A stretch of DNA of 54,949 bases from Terriglobia bacterium (GTDB taxonomy: Bacteria; Acidobacteriota; Terriglobia; Acidiferrales; UBA7541): assembly GCA_020073605.1 (NCBI GenBank), contig JAIQEW010000022.1:1-54949 (forward strand), written 5' to 3'. Numbering within the stretch: the stretch's first letter is position 1; every line of letters begins with the position of its first letter. Below, one piece after another: positions 16,601 to 25,452 of the stretch. The translations under genes were made by a program, and so were the position numbers. The notes under the pieces are model-generated. The model was given only the letters and a program-made list of their open reading frames with translations. It did no database searches and was not told the origin of the DNA.

Positions 16601-18391
16601 CTACTTCGCGCGCTTCGCAAAATCCTCGTCCAGTTTCTTGGCCGCCGCTGCCGAGGACTTCTTTTCGAGAATGAAATTCCCGAGGATCAGGACGTCCATC
16701 TGCGTCCGGCGGAAACAGTCAAGCGCCTCTTCAGGGCGGCAGACGATCGGCTCGTTGTCGTTGAACGACGTGTTCAGCACCACCGGCACTCCCGTCAAAT
16801 CGCCCACCGCGCGCAGGAGCTTCCAATAAAGGGGATTGGCCTCGCGGGTCACGGTTTGCAGCCGCGCCGTGCCGTCCACGTGCGTCGGCGCGGGGATCAC
16901 GGCGCGCTTCTCCGGACGCACCGGATAGGCGAACGTCATGAAGGGCGAAGGATGCGTCTTCTCGAAGAACTCGCCCGTCGCCTCTTCCAGGATCGACGGC
17001 GCAAAAGGGCGAAACGTCTCGCGGTGCTTGATGCGCCGGTTCAGAATGTCCTTCATCTCGGGCCGCCGAGGATCGGCGAGGATGCTGCGATTGCCCAGCG
17101 CGCGCGGGCCCCATTCCGCGGCTCCCTGAAACCAGCCGACAATCTTTCCGCCGGCAATGTGGCGCGCGGTCGTTTGCAGCAGCGCGGGCTCGGCGAGTTC
17201 GGCAATCTCCGTATCATCGACGGCACCGGCTTGATCCACAACCCTCCGAATCTCGGAGGCTGAGGATTGGGGGCCCCAGTAGGCGTGATTCATGGTGAAC
17301 TCGCGGGGCCGGCCGAGAACTCCGTGATTCACGGCGAACGCGGCGCCAATCGAAAGGCCTGCATCGCCGGCGGCGGGCTGCACGAACACTTTCTCAAACG
17401 GAGTCGCGTCGAAGATTTTGCCATTGGCAACGCAATTGAACGCCACGCCACCAGCCAGGCACAGCGCTTTTTGTCCGCTGCGCTTCGCGAGCCCGTTCCA
17501 GCAAGCGATCAGAACTTCCTCGAGAGCGGCCTGCATGCTGGCAGCGAGATTGTAGTGCCGCGCGGCGAGCGGCTCTTCCGCCTTGCGCGCCGCGCCCAGG
17601 CGCTTTTCGAGATAGGGCGAAAAGAGGCGGCCGAGCACGGGCGTGCGATCAGCCTCGCGCCAGCTCATTTCCGGGCCCTGGCTCTGATGTGCGAAATAGT
17701 CGAGTCCCAGCCGGAACGAAAACGGGCCATGCGGGCGAACGATGCGGCGGAATTCGTCGAGATAATCCGGCTGGCCGTAGGCCGCGAGGCCCATCACCTT
17801 GTATTCGTCGCCAAACTTCCAGAAGCCCAGATACTGCGTGAGCGCGGTGTAGTACATCCCGAGCGAGTGCGGAAACGCCACCTCGCCGAGAACGCGCATC
17901 TTCGGTCCTTCTCCCGACGCGCACATGAAGCTCGCAAAGTCGCCGAGGCCGTCGGCCGAAAGCGCCGCTGCCCGGTCAAAGGGTGAGACGAAAAACGCGC
18001 TCGCCAGATGCGCGGTATGGTGTTCGATGCGATGGAACTGCGCGCGAATGTCTTCTGGAGCGATTTCGAAAGCGGCGGCCAGCTCCTCGCGAATTCCGGC
18101 GAAGCGCCTCATCACGCGCACGCGGTCGAGCGCGAACCGCGGCATGCGCATCGCGTAGCGGAGCTTCGTCCCGAGGCGCGCCCACGGATCGCGGGGGATC
18201 GCGATGTGATCCACTTGCGCCAGCTTCACGCCCGCCTGTTCCAGGCAAAATTGAATCGCGCGCACCGGCAAACCGGCCGCGTACTTCACCCGATTGAGGC
18301 GCTCTTCCTCGACAGCGGCGACCAGGCGGCCATCGACCACGATCGCCGCCGCGGCATTCGCGTGATAGGCGTTGATTCCGAGGATGATCAT
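16601..18391 (-). CDS. NodU/CmcH-type O-carbamoyltransferase
   Basis: A 596-residue carbamoyltransferase that moves a carbamoyl group from carbamoyl phosphate (via carbamoyl-AMP) to a hydroxyl. It begins MIILGINAYHANAAAAIVVDG, the family signature, followed by EEERLNRVK, HHTAHLASAFF with the metal-binding histidines, and SADGLGDFAS. The C-terminal domain has GWFQGAAEWGPRALGNRSIL and NRRIKHRETFRPFAPSI. The length is normal for the family. In a glycan locus the probable substrate is a sugar hydroxyl, as in NodU-decorated oligosaccharides. It lies between an asparagine synthase and a glycosyltransferase in the same direction. Confidence 0.92.
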   Translation of the reverse strand: MIILGINAYHANAAAAIVVDGRLVAAVEEERLNRVKYAAGLPVRAIQFCLEQAGVKLAQVDHIAIPRDPWARLGTKLRYAMRMPRFALDRVRVMRRFAGIREELAAAFEIAPEDIRAQFHRIEHHTAHLASAFFVSPFDRAAALSADGLGDFASFMCASGEGPKMRVLGEVAFPHSLGMYYTALTQYLGFWKFGDEYKVMGLAAYGQPDYLDEFRRIVRPHGPFSFRLGLDYFAHQSQGPEMSWREADRTPVLGRLFSPYLEKRLGAARKAEEPLAARHYNLAASMQAALEEVLIACWNGLAKRSGQKALCLAGGVAFNCVANGKIFDATPFEKVFVQPAAGDAGLSIGAAFAVNHGVLGRPREFTMNHAYWGPQSSASEIRRVVDQAGAVDDTEIAELAEPALLQTTARHIAGGKIVGWFQGAAEWGPRALGNRSILADPRRPEMKDILNRRIKHRETFRPFAPSILEEATGEFFEKTHPSPFMTFAYPVRPEKRAVIPAPTHVDGTARLQTVTREANPLYWKLLRAVGDLTGVPVVLNTSFNDNEPIVCRPEEALDCFRRTQMDVLILGNFILEKKSSAAAAKKLDEDFAKRAK

Positions 18392-18448
18392 CGATTCTTT
18401 GATGCAGCTTTCTTCATCGGCGCGCCCTCAATGAAACTCAGATGAAGC

Positions 18449-20434
18449 TCAAGAGACAGCCACGGCAGCGGACCTCCGGCGATCGACGCCGCTCGCCGAA
18501 TCTTCGCGGATATTTCGTTTCACCCACTCATTCAATACGTAAAGACTCCAGGGGCGCGACCAGGTTGTGCGTCCATTTAGAAAGTCCCGCCACACGGCGC
18601 CCGCGAAATCTCCGCCGAGCTGTGACGCCAGAGCGGGCGACCAATCCGCCAATCCTTCCGCGACGCGCTTGCCCAGCGCCCCGCGCAGCCACCACTCCCA
18701 CGGAAACGTGAACGTGCGCTTCCGCTGCGTTACGATCTCTTCAGGCAAAACATCCGCAAGAGCCGCAACGAGCAGCGCCTTCGGACGCGAAGAGCCTCGC
18801 TTCGCGGATTCCGGAAGCGATAGGACGTATTCCACGAGCGGCGAATCCAGAAACGGAACGCGGACCTCGAGCGAGTGGCGCATGCTCATCGCATCCGTGT
18901 CGCGCAGGAGCGTGTTCACGAGATACGAGCGTAACTCAAGCCAGGAAACGCCCGTAAAACGGTCCAGAGCGCGCGCCCGGCCCGCGGAGCCCGAAAGCCA
19001 GCGCCACCATGGCTGGGATTCCCACGACGCGGGATTCATGCGCAGCCCGGCATCGACCACCTGCGGCGTAAAGAGCAAGCGCGTGAAGAAGTAGGGATGC
19101 GGGAGCGAATCCGGATCGAGAAAGGCCGCCGAGGCCTTTCGAGATGCGTCGGGCGAAGAAGGAAACATTCCAGCGCCGGACAACCCTCTAGCGACGAGCA
19201 CGCGAAGCGGCCGCGGAACGACTTTGGCGAGCGCCGCCACGCGCGCGACGGCCGAGGTCGCGCGGAAAGATGTGTAGCCGCCGAACAACTCATCGCTGCC
19301 GAGCCCCGAGAGCGCGACCTTCAAGCCCGCCTGGCGCGCCGCCCAGGAAACAAAGTACGTGTTGATGCCGTCCATGCTGGGCTGATCGAAGCCTGCAACG
19401 GCTTCGTCGAGCCGCGCGACCATCTCCGGATCGGAGAGCGAGAGCTCGCGATGCTCGGTCCCAAGGCGGCCGGCGGTGCGGCGAGCGATTTCCGCCTCGC
19501 TGAATTCCGTGTCGGGAAACGCAACGGTGAAGGTGTGAATTCCGCTCCGGGCGCGGCTCGCGAGAGCGGCGAGCGCCGTCGAATCGAGCCCACTGCTCAA
19601 GAACACGCCCACGGGAACATCGGCGACAAGATGGCTGGCCACAGCGTCCTCGAGCAGCGAGCGAACCTGCTGCGCCGGCGACGCGGACTTTTCGCGCGAT
19701 CCGCGCTTGGCGATGGCGTCGGCGCCAAGATCGCGTGCGAAATCCCAGTAGCTTTGTGGTTCAGCGGCGCGAACCGGCGCGCCCGCGGCGATGCTCATCG
19801 AGTGGCCGGGCGGCACGGATGCGACGCCTTCGATCAATGTCGCCGGCTCGCAGGCCGAACCGAAAAGCAGATACGCGGGCACCGCTCCCGGCGCGAGACG
19901 CGCCGCAATGCAGCCGCTTGCAAGCAGTGCACGCACCTCCGAAGCGAAAAGCAGCTTGCCATCGGCGAGCGCGTAATAAAGCGGCTTGATTCCCAGACGG
20001 TCCCTGGCCAGGAAAACGCGGGCGGCCCGACCGCTGCGCCCTTGCGGCATCTCGACGACCGCAAAAGCAAACATTCCGCGCAGCCGCTCGACGCAGCGCT
20101 CGCCCCAGGATTCGTATGCGTGGACGATTACTTCCGTATCGGAGCGCGTGCGGAACTGGTGGCCGGCGGCTTCGAGTTGTTGGCGGAGCTCGCGGAAGTT
20201 GTAGATCTCGCCGTTGTAGACGACGGCAAGCGTGCCGGTTTCGTTCCAGACAGGCTGGCCGCCGCCGGGGAGATCAATGATGCTCAGCCGGCGCATCCCT
20301 ACAACGGCGGGTGGTGCGACTAAAATTCCTTCATCGTCCGGACCGCGATGAACGATGGCGGCCATCATGCGTCGAACGATGGCTTCGCCTGTTTCCCTCG
20401 ACTCGATCCCGATGACGCCGCAGATACCGCACAT
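18449..20434 (-). CDS. Glutamine-dependent asparagine synthase family protein
   Basis: A 661-residue AsnB-type enzyme. MCGICG gives the catalytic Cys2 of the glutaminase domain, with IVHRGPDDEG, VYNGEIYNFRELR and SDTEVIVHAYE. The synthetase domain has the SSGLDS pyrophosphate loop and SGLGSDELFGGY. Unlike the lasso cyclase at 52 kb, the Cys2 nucleophile is kept, so it should use glutamine as ammonia donor. In glycan clusters such proteins are often proposed to amidate a carboxylated sugar or amino acid substituent rather than make asparagine. It lies 57 bp upstream of the carbamoyltransferase gene. Confidence 0.92.
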   Translation of the reverse strand: MCGICGVIGIESRETGEAIVRRMMAAIVHRGPDDEGILVAPPAVVGMRRLSIIDLPGGGQPVWNETGTLAVVYNGEIYNFRELRQQLEAAGHQFRTRSDTEVIVHAYESWGERCVERLRGMFAFAVVEMPQGRSGRAARVFLARDRLGIKPLYYALADGKLLFASEVRALLASGCIAARLAPGAVPAYLLFGSACEPATLIEGVASVPPGHSMSIAAGAPVRAAEPQSYWDFARDLGADAIAKRGSREKSASPAQQVRSLLEDAVASHLVADVPVGVFLSSGLDSTALAALASRARSGIHTFTVAFPDTEFSEAEIARRTAGRLGTEHRELSLSDPEMVARLDEAVAGFDQPSMDGINTYFVSWAARQAGLKVALSGLGSDELFGGYTSFRATSAVARVAALAKVVPRPLRVLVARGLSGAGMFPSSPDASRKASAAFLDPDSLPHPYFFTRLLFTPQVVDAGLRMNPASWESQPWWRWLSGSAGRARALDRFTGVSWLELRSYLVNTLLRDTDAMSMRHSLEVRVPFLDSPLVEYVLSLPESAKRGSSRPKALLVAALADVLPEEIVTQRKRTFTFPWEWWLRGALGKRVAEGLADWSPALASQLGGDFAGAVWRDFLNGRTTWSRPWSLYVLNEWVKRNIREDSASGVDRRRSAAVAVS

Positions 20435-20653
20435 GCTATGGTTTAGACCCTCAGACGGAGCAGCTCAGCCCCCAATTGCCGGGCTCTCGCGCACGGCCCT
20501 CGATCCACGCGATAGCTTCGAGCATCAGTATATGTATTGCGGGCGGCCAATGCATCCCAGCCGCAGAAACATGATTCTTTTCTGGAACTCTATTTTCGCC
20601 GCCAATCGATCTTCAAAGCCCCGCTGCGCGGCCCAGCGTGTGGTTGTACACCG

Positions 20654-22048
20654 TCAGCGCGTGGCGGTCCGCTCGCCGCGCTCCGCCTTTTGCATATCCG
20701 GCCGCCAGCCGAGCTCGGCGAGAATCCGGCTGCCCGAACGCTGCAGCTCTGCCTTCACGCGATCGACATCGCGGAACAACAGCTTGCCATCGCGCTTGCG
20801 CCATCCGCCCGCGACCATCACCGAATCGATGTTTGCAAGATTGGCCTGCATAATCACCGTCGCCACCGGATCGTGCACGGGCCACAAATTCAGCGCGTCG
20901 GCACGAATGAATACGAGGTCCGCCTGCTTGCCGGGCGTGATGGTGCCGATGCGATCCTGTAGGCCGAGCATCCGCGCACCTTCGACCGTGATCCAGGAAA
21001 GGGCCTCGCGCACCGGGATGGTGCACGTCTCCGGAATGCCGCCGGTGGCGGCGCGATACTCGGCGTTGTCGAGAGAGCGCTGATGCGAAAGCGCGACCCG
21101 CGCAACGGTCAGCATGTCTCCGGAAACCACGCTCTCGAGATCCACGCCCAGCGACGGCGCGGCGCCCAGTTTGCGCAGGCGGCCGATGATCGGATGGCCG
21201 TGCCCCTGAGCCATTTCATTTTCCGGCGTGACCGAAAACGTGACGCCGCGATCGACAAAGCGCGCCAGTCTCTCATCGGACAAATCATTTCCGTGGACGA
21301 TGTTGACGAAATCCTTGACAAGGTCTTCCTGCTCCAGCACGTCCCATCCATTCGGAGTTTTCGCAGGGCCGCCGCCCTGGTGCATGGAAGCTACCAATCC
21401 CAATTCGCGCGCCAGCCGGAAGTCATGCAAGGCGACATCGAGCGTCGAATAATGCGGCCCCAGAATCGCCAGACCGAGCGTGAGCAACTGGTCGCGCGAA
21501 GCAAACGGACCGCGCAGCAACCGCTCGACCTCGCTCCGAGGATGAGGAACCTCCGAATAGTGCGGCTCGCCCGGCTTGGGATCGGGCTTCGGGGAGCCGT
21601 GAAAAAAGGCAGCGCGGATTCCCGACTCCCGAAGGCCTTCGATCGCCGCGTCGGTGTGGGCGGGGGTCGGGTTGTTGTGGCACCAGTCGACCAGCGTCGT
21701 CGTGCCGCAGTTCAATTGGTTCAGCGCGCCCGCGAGCGTGGCGATGCGGATGTCTTCGGGAACGAATCGCGTCGCCAGGCCCGCATGAACCCAGCGAAAG
21801 TACTCGAGCAGCGTCCAGTTCGAGGAGATCGCCCGCAGCCCCGTCTGCCAGGTGTGCATGTGAGCGTTCACCAGGCCGGGGATCACGATGAACGAGCGGC
21901 CGTCGAATATTTCGGCGCCAGCCGCATCGATGTGGGCGCCGACTGCGGCGATCCTCTCATCCTCGATAAGAATGTCGCCGGGCCGCAGATCTCCCAATCG
22001 AGGATCCATCGTGATTATGGTGGCGCCCTGAATCAGCAGTCTGCGCAT
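20654..22048 (-). CDS. Amidohydrolase-superfamily deaminase-like enzyme
   Basis: A 464-residue metal-dependent hydrolase of the ATZ/TRZ-type amidohydrolase branch. Metal ligands visible are His63 and His65 (NAHMHTW), a histidine in SMHQGGG, one in NIVHGNDLSD and an aspartate in GVDLESVVSGDM. An N-terminal beta domain (IQGATIITMDPRL) and the closing ITPGKQADLVFIRAD are typical. Related enzymes deaminate purines, pyrimidines or triazines, or dechlorinate them; the substrate here is unknown. ATG 22048 is used since upstream residues are non-homologous in style. It is unusual inside a glycan locus. The 20435-20653 stretch between it and the asparagine synthase start holds no visible gene. Confidence 0.85.
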   Translation of the reverse strand: MRRLLIQGATIITMDPRLGDLRPGDILIEDERIAAVGAHIDAAGAEIFDGRSFIVIPGLVNAHMHTWQTGLRAISSNWTLLEYFRWVHAGLATRFVPEDIRIATLAGALNQLNCGTTTLVDWCHNNPTPAHTDAAIEGLRESGIRAAFFHGSPKPDPKPGEPHYSEVPHPRSEVERLLRGPFASRDQLLTLGLAILGPHYSTLDVALHDFRLARELGLVASMHQGGGPAKTPNGWDVLEQEDLVKDFVNIVHGNDLSDERLARFVDRGVTFSVTPENEMAQGHGHPIIGRLRKLGAAPSLGVDLESVVSGDMLTVARVALSHQRSLDNAEYRAATGGIPETCTIPVREALSWITVEGARMLGLQDRIGTITPGKQADLVFIRADALNLWPVHDPVATVIMQANLANIDSVMVAGGWRKRDGKLLFRDVDRVKAELQRSGSRILAELGWRPDMQKAERGERTATR

Positions 22049-22157
22049 GCCGTTAGCCCGCCGTGTTGACATAGCCGTGCAGCGCGTTCCGGTGCGGGGA
22101 GGCTTTGTCGACAAGCCGGCGCCGCACTCCGCACGGACCCGAAAATGCTGCACTTTC

Positions 22158-22979
22158 TCATACGGCGCTCCTCTTCTGTTCCACGAGCGCTTCCGTGGCG
22201 AAGGGCAGCTGCGGATCGCGCACCGGCTGGGAGCGTGAGTCCTTCACCAGACAGAATGAATGCACATTCGCGCCGCGGTTCTTTTCATAGAGAACGACGC
22301 GGGCCCCTTCGCGCGCGCACCATTCCTCCACGACGCCGCGCGGCAAGAACGCGACATGCGGCGTTACAAAATAGTCGTAAAAAAGATTTCGAGCGCCGGT
22401 CCATGTCCGCCGGCCCCGCGAACGAACGAAGTGAACGAGGAAATAGGGCAGCTGCGCGAACAGTGCGACGAGAGGCCCCGCCCATCGGTCGCGAAGCCCG
22501 CTTCGAATCAACGCTCCTGGGTATTTGTAGAGCCACGGGTATCGCCCGAAGTCCTTATAGACCGCGAGATACATCCGGCCCCCCGGCTTCAGGATGCGGC
22601 AGTTTTCAGCGAACGCGGCTTGCGGATTTTCGGTGTGATGGATCACTCCATCGGAGATGACGACGTCGGCAGTCCCATCCGCAAAGGGAAGGCGCAAGTT
22701 GTCTCCCACGACGCCGGGCCTGTGATACCGCTCGGCGGCCAAGCCCACCGAGACGCGGCTGCGGTCGAGACCGATGCACCGAATTCCTCGCCGAGCCAAA
22801 ACTCCGAGCACGCGCCCCGGCCCGCAGCCAATGTCGAGAACGAGAGAATTCGTGTCCAAGCTTTCGATCAAATCCAGCAAAGGACGCAAGACGGTCGAAT
22901 CGATTGGCTCGGAGGCGTCCGGGGGCACCCAATCGAACGGGTGCTGATCGTAGAACGTCGTTGGCTCAGTGTGCCCCAT
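22158..22979 (-). CDS. Class I SAM-dependent methyltransferase
   Basis: A 273-residue methyltransferase. The SAM-binding motif I is VLDIGCGPGRVLG (near residue 47), followed by the acidic GLDRS, ADVVISDGVIHHTENP and RILKPGGRMYLAV, all typical of the Methyltransf_11 group. The C-terminal half is basic and aromatic, with GRYPWLYKYPGALIRSGL. It probably methylates a glycan precursor or a lipid-linked intermediate. It starts within the last 14 bases of the upstream glycosyltransferase gene. Confidence 0.88.
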   Translation of the reverse strand: MGHTEPTTFYDQHPFDWVPPDASEPIDSTVLRPLLDLIESLDTNSLVLDIGCGPGRVLGVLARRGIRCIGLDRSRVSVGLAAERYHRPGVVGDNLRLPFADGTADVVISDGVIHHTENPQAAFAENCRILKPGGRMYLAVYKDFGRYPWLYKYPGALIRSGLRDRWAGPLVALFAQLPYFLVHFVRSRGRRTWTGARNLFYDYFVTPHVAFLPRGVVEEWCAREGARVVLYEKNRGANVHSFCLVKDSRSQPVRDPQLPFATEALVEQKRSAV

Positions 22980-24165
22980 GGCTCGTTGCCAGCACCTCGG
23001 CGTAGTAGCCTTCCATTTGTTCGGACAGGCGGTCCCAGCTCAATTGATCGGCGGCGCGGTGACATCCTTCCTTCAGACGCGCGTAGAGACCCTTGTCGTG
23101 AATCAGCTTTCCCAGTGCATCGGCCAGCGCTCCTTTTTCGGCCGGGATGACCAAACCCGCCCGGCCCTCCACAAGCGAGCGGATGCCACAGGCGTCCGTG
23201 ATGACGACGGGAATGCCGCACGCCATGGCTTCCGCAGCCGCATTCGCGAAATTCTCATAGCGCGATGGCAGGGCGAAGAGATCGGCGTCCGCCAGTAGCG
23301 CCTTCTTTTCTTCGTCGTACACCGCGCCCGTGAAGAGGACTCGCGCCTCCACACCGGATTCTTTCGCGCACTTCTCCAGGTAGGCGCGGTATCCGGGCTC
23401 TCCCTCTGGCCCGGCGATCACCAGCCGTCCAGCTTCCGGACACGCGCGGGCAAAAGCTTCGATGAGGATGTCGGCACCCTTGCGGGGAATCAGCCGGCTG
23501 AGAAACAAAATCAGCGGCTCCTCAGGCGGAATGTGCCATTTCGCTCGGAACCCGCCGCGGCGCGGCAGCGATGTGAAGGAGTCTGGATCGATGCCGTTGT
23601 AGCGGACAACCAACTTCGCAGGCGGAACGCCATCCGCCAGAAGCTCCTGCTGTTCCATCTCGGAGGTGGCGACGATCTCCGCTGCATTTCGCCAAAACGT
23701 GTTGCCGATGCTGCGGTGCCACAGGAGTTTCAACCGGAAGCTTCGGTCGATTGGACGATACATTCCCATCGGCTCGACCACATACGGTACATTCTGGCGC
23801 CGGCAGAAATAACTGACCGCCGGTCCCAGTAAATCATAAAGGCCGTAAAAGTGGACCAGATCGAATCTCCCGAGGGAAGCCCGGCAGAATCCTATCACAC
23901 GGGGATTTAGCGTGAGGGCGCGATAGTGACCCAGCGTGGAGAGATAAATGGCTTCGACGCCATCTTGTTTCGACCGCCAGCCCCATTCGCAGCGCTCAAC
24001 CTCCGTGTTCGATCCTTGGAGCGCGCGAAGCCCCAGATCCGCCGTTAGAACCGTCACCTCGTGTCCGCGCCTGGCAAGGCCGCGAGCCAAGGCGCGAACT
24101 TTGACGACGGGTCCGCCTTTTTCCTGAAAGGGATAATAGGCCTGCACTACTTTCAGAACACGCAT
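22966..24165 (-). CDS. Glycosyltransferase family 4
   Basis: A 399-residue GT-B glycosyltransferase. It starts MRVLKVVQAYYPFQEKGGP, a strong family opening that fixes the ATG at 24165. The donor domain carries LILFLSRLIPRKGADILIEA, RLVIAGPEGEP and ADLFALPSRYENFANAAAEAMACG, where the E-x7-E pair binds the donor sugar. It likely adds one residue of the glycan at the cytoplasmic face. Its 5' side faces a 274-bp gap and a plus-strand methyltransferase, so it probably begins a new transcript that continues toward the WecA-like gene. Confidence 0.9.
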   Translation of the reverse strand: MRVLKVVQAYYPFQEKGGPVVKVRALARGLARRGHEVTVLTADLGLRALQGSNTEVERCEWGWRSKQDGVEAIYLSTLGHYRALTLNPRVIGFCRASLGRFDLVHFYGLYDLLGPAVSYFCRRQNVPYVVEPMGMYRPIDRSFRLKLLWHRSIGNTFWRNAAEIVATSEMEQQELLADGVPPAKLVVRYNGIDPDSFTSLPRRGGFRAKWHIPPEEPLILFLSRLIPRKGADILIEAFARACPEAGRLVIAGPEGEPGYRAYLEKCAKESGVEARVLFTGAVYDEEKKALLADADLFALPSRYENFANAAAEAMACGIPVVITDACGIRSLVEGRAGLVIPAEKGALADALGKLIHDKGLYARLKEGCHRAADQLSWDRLSEQMEGYYAEVLATSHGAH

Positions 24166-24410
24166 GTGATCCGAGGCGTCAGTGCGTTGAAACAAAGTCC
24201 CCGTTCGAAACGCCGGCTGGGCCGCCTGGCCGAGAGGAAGCTGCCTCAGAATACTATGCTCGACTCCGTCATGCTAGGCGATTCGCGTTCAGCGATATCG
24301 GTGACGGTCACGGGCGGCCACCCAATCACAGACTCCACGGAATGCCTGCGCTAAGGGCCTGAATCGGGCGCAAAGCTGAGTGAACCCCATGGACCCGCAA
24401 TCCGCACGTA

Positions 24411-24439
24411 TTGCGCGCGTTTCTACAACGGCCTAGAAT
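24411..24439 (+). promoter_or_regulatory. Possible promoter of the plus-strand methyltransferase
   Basis: TTGCGC (24411-24416) and TAGAAT (24434-24439) are 17 bases apart. Transcription from it would begin near 24446, just past the GTG at 24440. This favours the ATG at 24530 as the real start of the gene, or a different promoter. Confidence 0.4.
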
Positions 24440-25390
24440 GTGGCGTTGTCCAAGGACCAAGTCGTCTCGTCACCTTTCGTTTCGCCCAATTCGGCCCGAC
24501 TCTATCTAGCTCCCAGGTTCGATAGACCAATGAAGAAAGTGATCCCAAGTCTGGAGGGCCTCGAGCAGGTGATCGAGATATTGGCGGCCGATCCCAGGTC
24601 CGGCCCGAATTCCGCCGACTGGGTTCGACGGAATATTGGCGCGGCCGGCGAGAAAGTCCGAATTCTGCGCTACGTGTCGGAGAAGGCCTCTTCGGGCGGA
24701 CCGCCCACACGCCTGTTGGACATCGGGGCTCAGATCGGTTCGCTGGCCATATACGCGGCCAAGCTCGGCTTCCACGCCGCCGCCGTGGACTATGGGTTCT
24801 TCGCCGGTGTTTACGGAAAAATAGCTGCGGATCACGGCGTCGATTACCGAGAATGTGACGTAGGCTCGCAACAGCTGCCCTTTGCGGACAGCAGCTTCGA
24901 CTTCGTTACCTATACGGATGTCATCGAGCACCATGCCTTTTCGCCTAAGCGGGTCTTGCGCGAGATTCACAGGGTATTGGCTCCCGGAGGCCGCGTCATC
25001 ATCACGACGCCGAACCATGCCTCGATCTATAACCGAATTCTTTTGCTTTTTGGAAAAAGTGTAAACGACAGATGGGATTACTATTTTGAGGGTTCCGCCA
25101 ATCAGGCGATCTATTTGGGCCACCACCATGAGTACACGCGAGGAGAGCTAAGAGCGGCACTGGAAGCCACTGACTTTAGGGTACGAGACTGCCGCGTGGT
25201 TGAAGAGGATCTTGCTTCTCTACTCTATTACTTGCGCAGGCAGCGTTCAGCGGCCCAATGGTATAAGTATCGCCGCCAATTGCTGGTGCGAATCCTAGGA
25301 ACGGTTTGGACACCCTTGCACCTACCATTTGGCCGCGGGCTCTGGGCCGTCGGACAGAAAAGCGCCGGAGAAGCGACGTCTCTCTCGTAA
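24440..25390 (+). CDS. Class I SAM-dependent methyltransferase, plus strand
   Basis: A protein of 316 residues if the GTG at 24440 is used, or 286 from ATG 24530 (MKKVIPSLEG), which the nearby promoter-like boxes favour. Motif I is RLLDIGAQIGSLAIYAAKLG, then AAVDYG, SSFDFVTYTDVIEHH and REIHRVLAPGGRVIITTPNHAS, the standard methyltransferase 11 pattern. It is the only plus-strand gene in 35 kb of minus-strand glycan genes. Its 3' part is AT-richer than its neighbours, which suggests it was inserted later. The target is unknown; a sugar or lipid carrier is likely from context. Confidence 0.82.
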   Translation: MALSKDQVVSSPFVSPNSARLYLAPRFDRPMKKVIPSLEGLEQVIEILAADPRSGPNSADWVRRNIGAAGEKVRILRYVSEKASSGGPPTRLLDIGAQIGSLAIYAAKLGFHAAAVDYGFFAGVYGKIAADHGVDYRECDVGSQQLPFADSSFDFVTYTDVIEHHAFSPKRVLREIHRVLAPGGRVIITTPNHASIYNRILLLFGKSVNDRWDYYFEGSANQAIYLGHHHEYTRGELRAALEATDFRVRDCRVVEEDLASLLYYLRRQRSAAQWYKYRRQLLVRILGTVWTPLHLPFGRGLWAVGQKSAGEATSLS

Positions 25391-25452
25391 ACCTTCCGGT
25401 CGAGTTGAAACGAGAGTGCGGTACCCAGCCGAACGCCGGCGGCGTAACCCTA

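Noticed and set aside
15215..17263. Plus-strand open frame of 682 codons
   Set aside because: It lies opposite a confident epimerase, glycosyltransferase and carbamoyltransferase; its product is His/Arg-rich without motifs.
18449..20434. The AsnB-like protein of the glycan locus as a second lasso cyclase
   Set aside because: It keeps Cys2 of the glutaminase domain and has no B1, B2 or precursor gene next to it.
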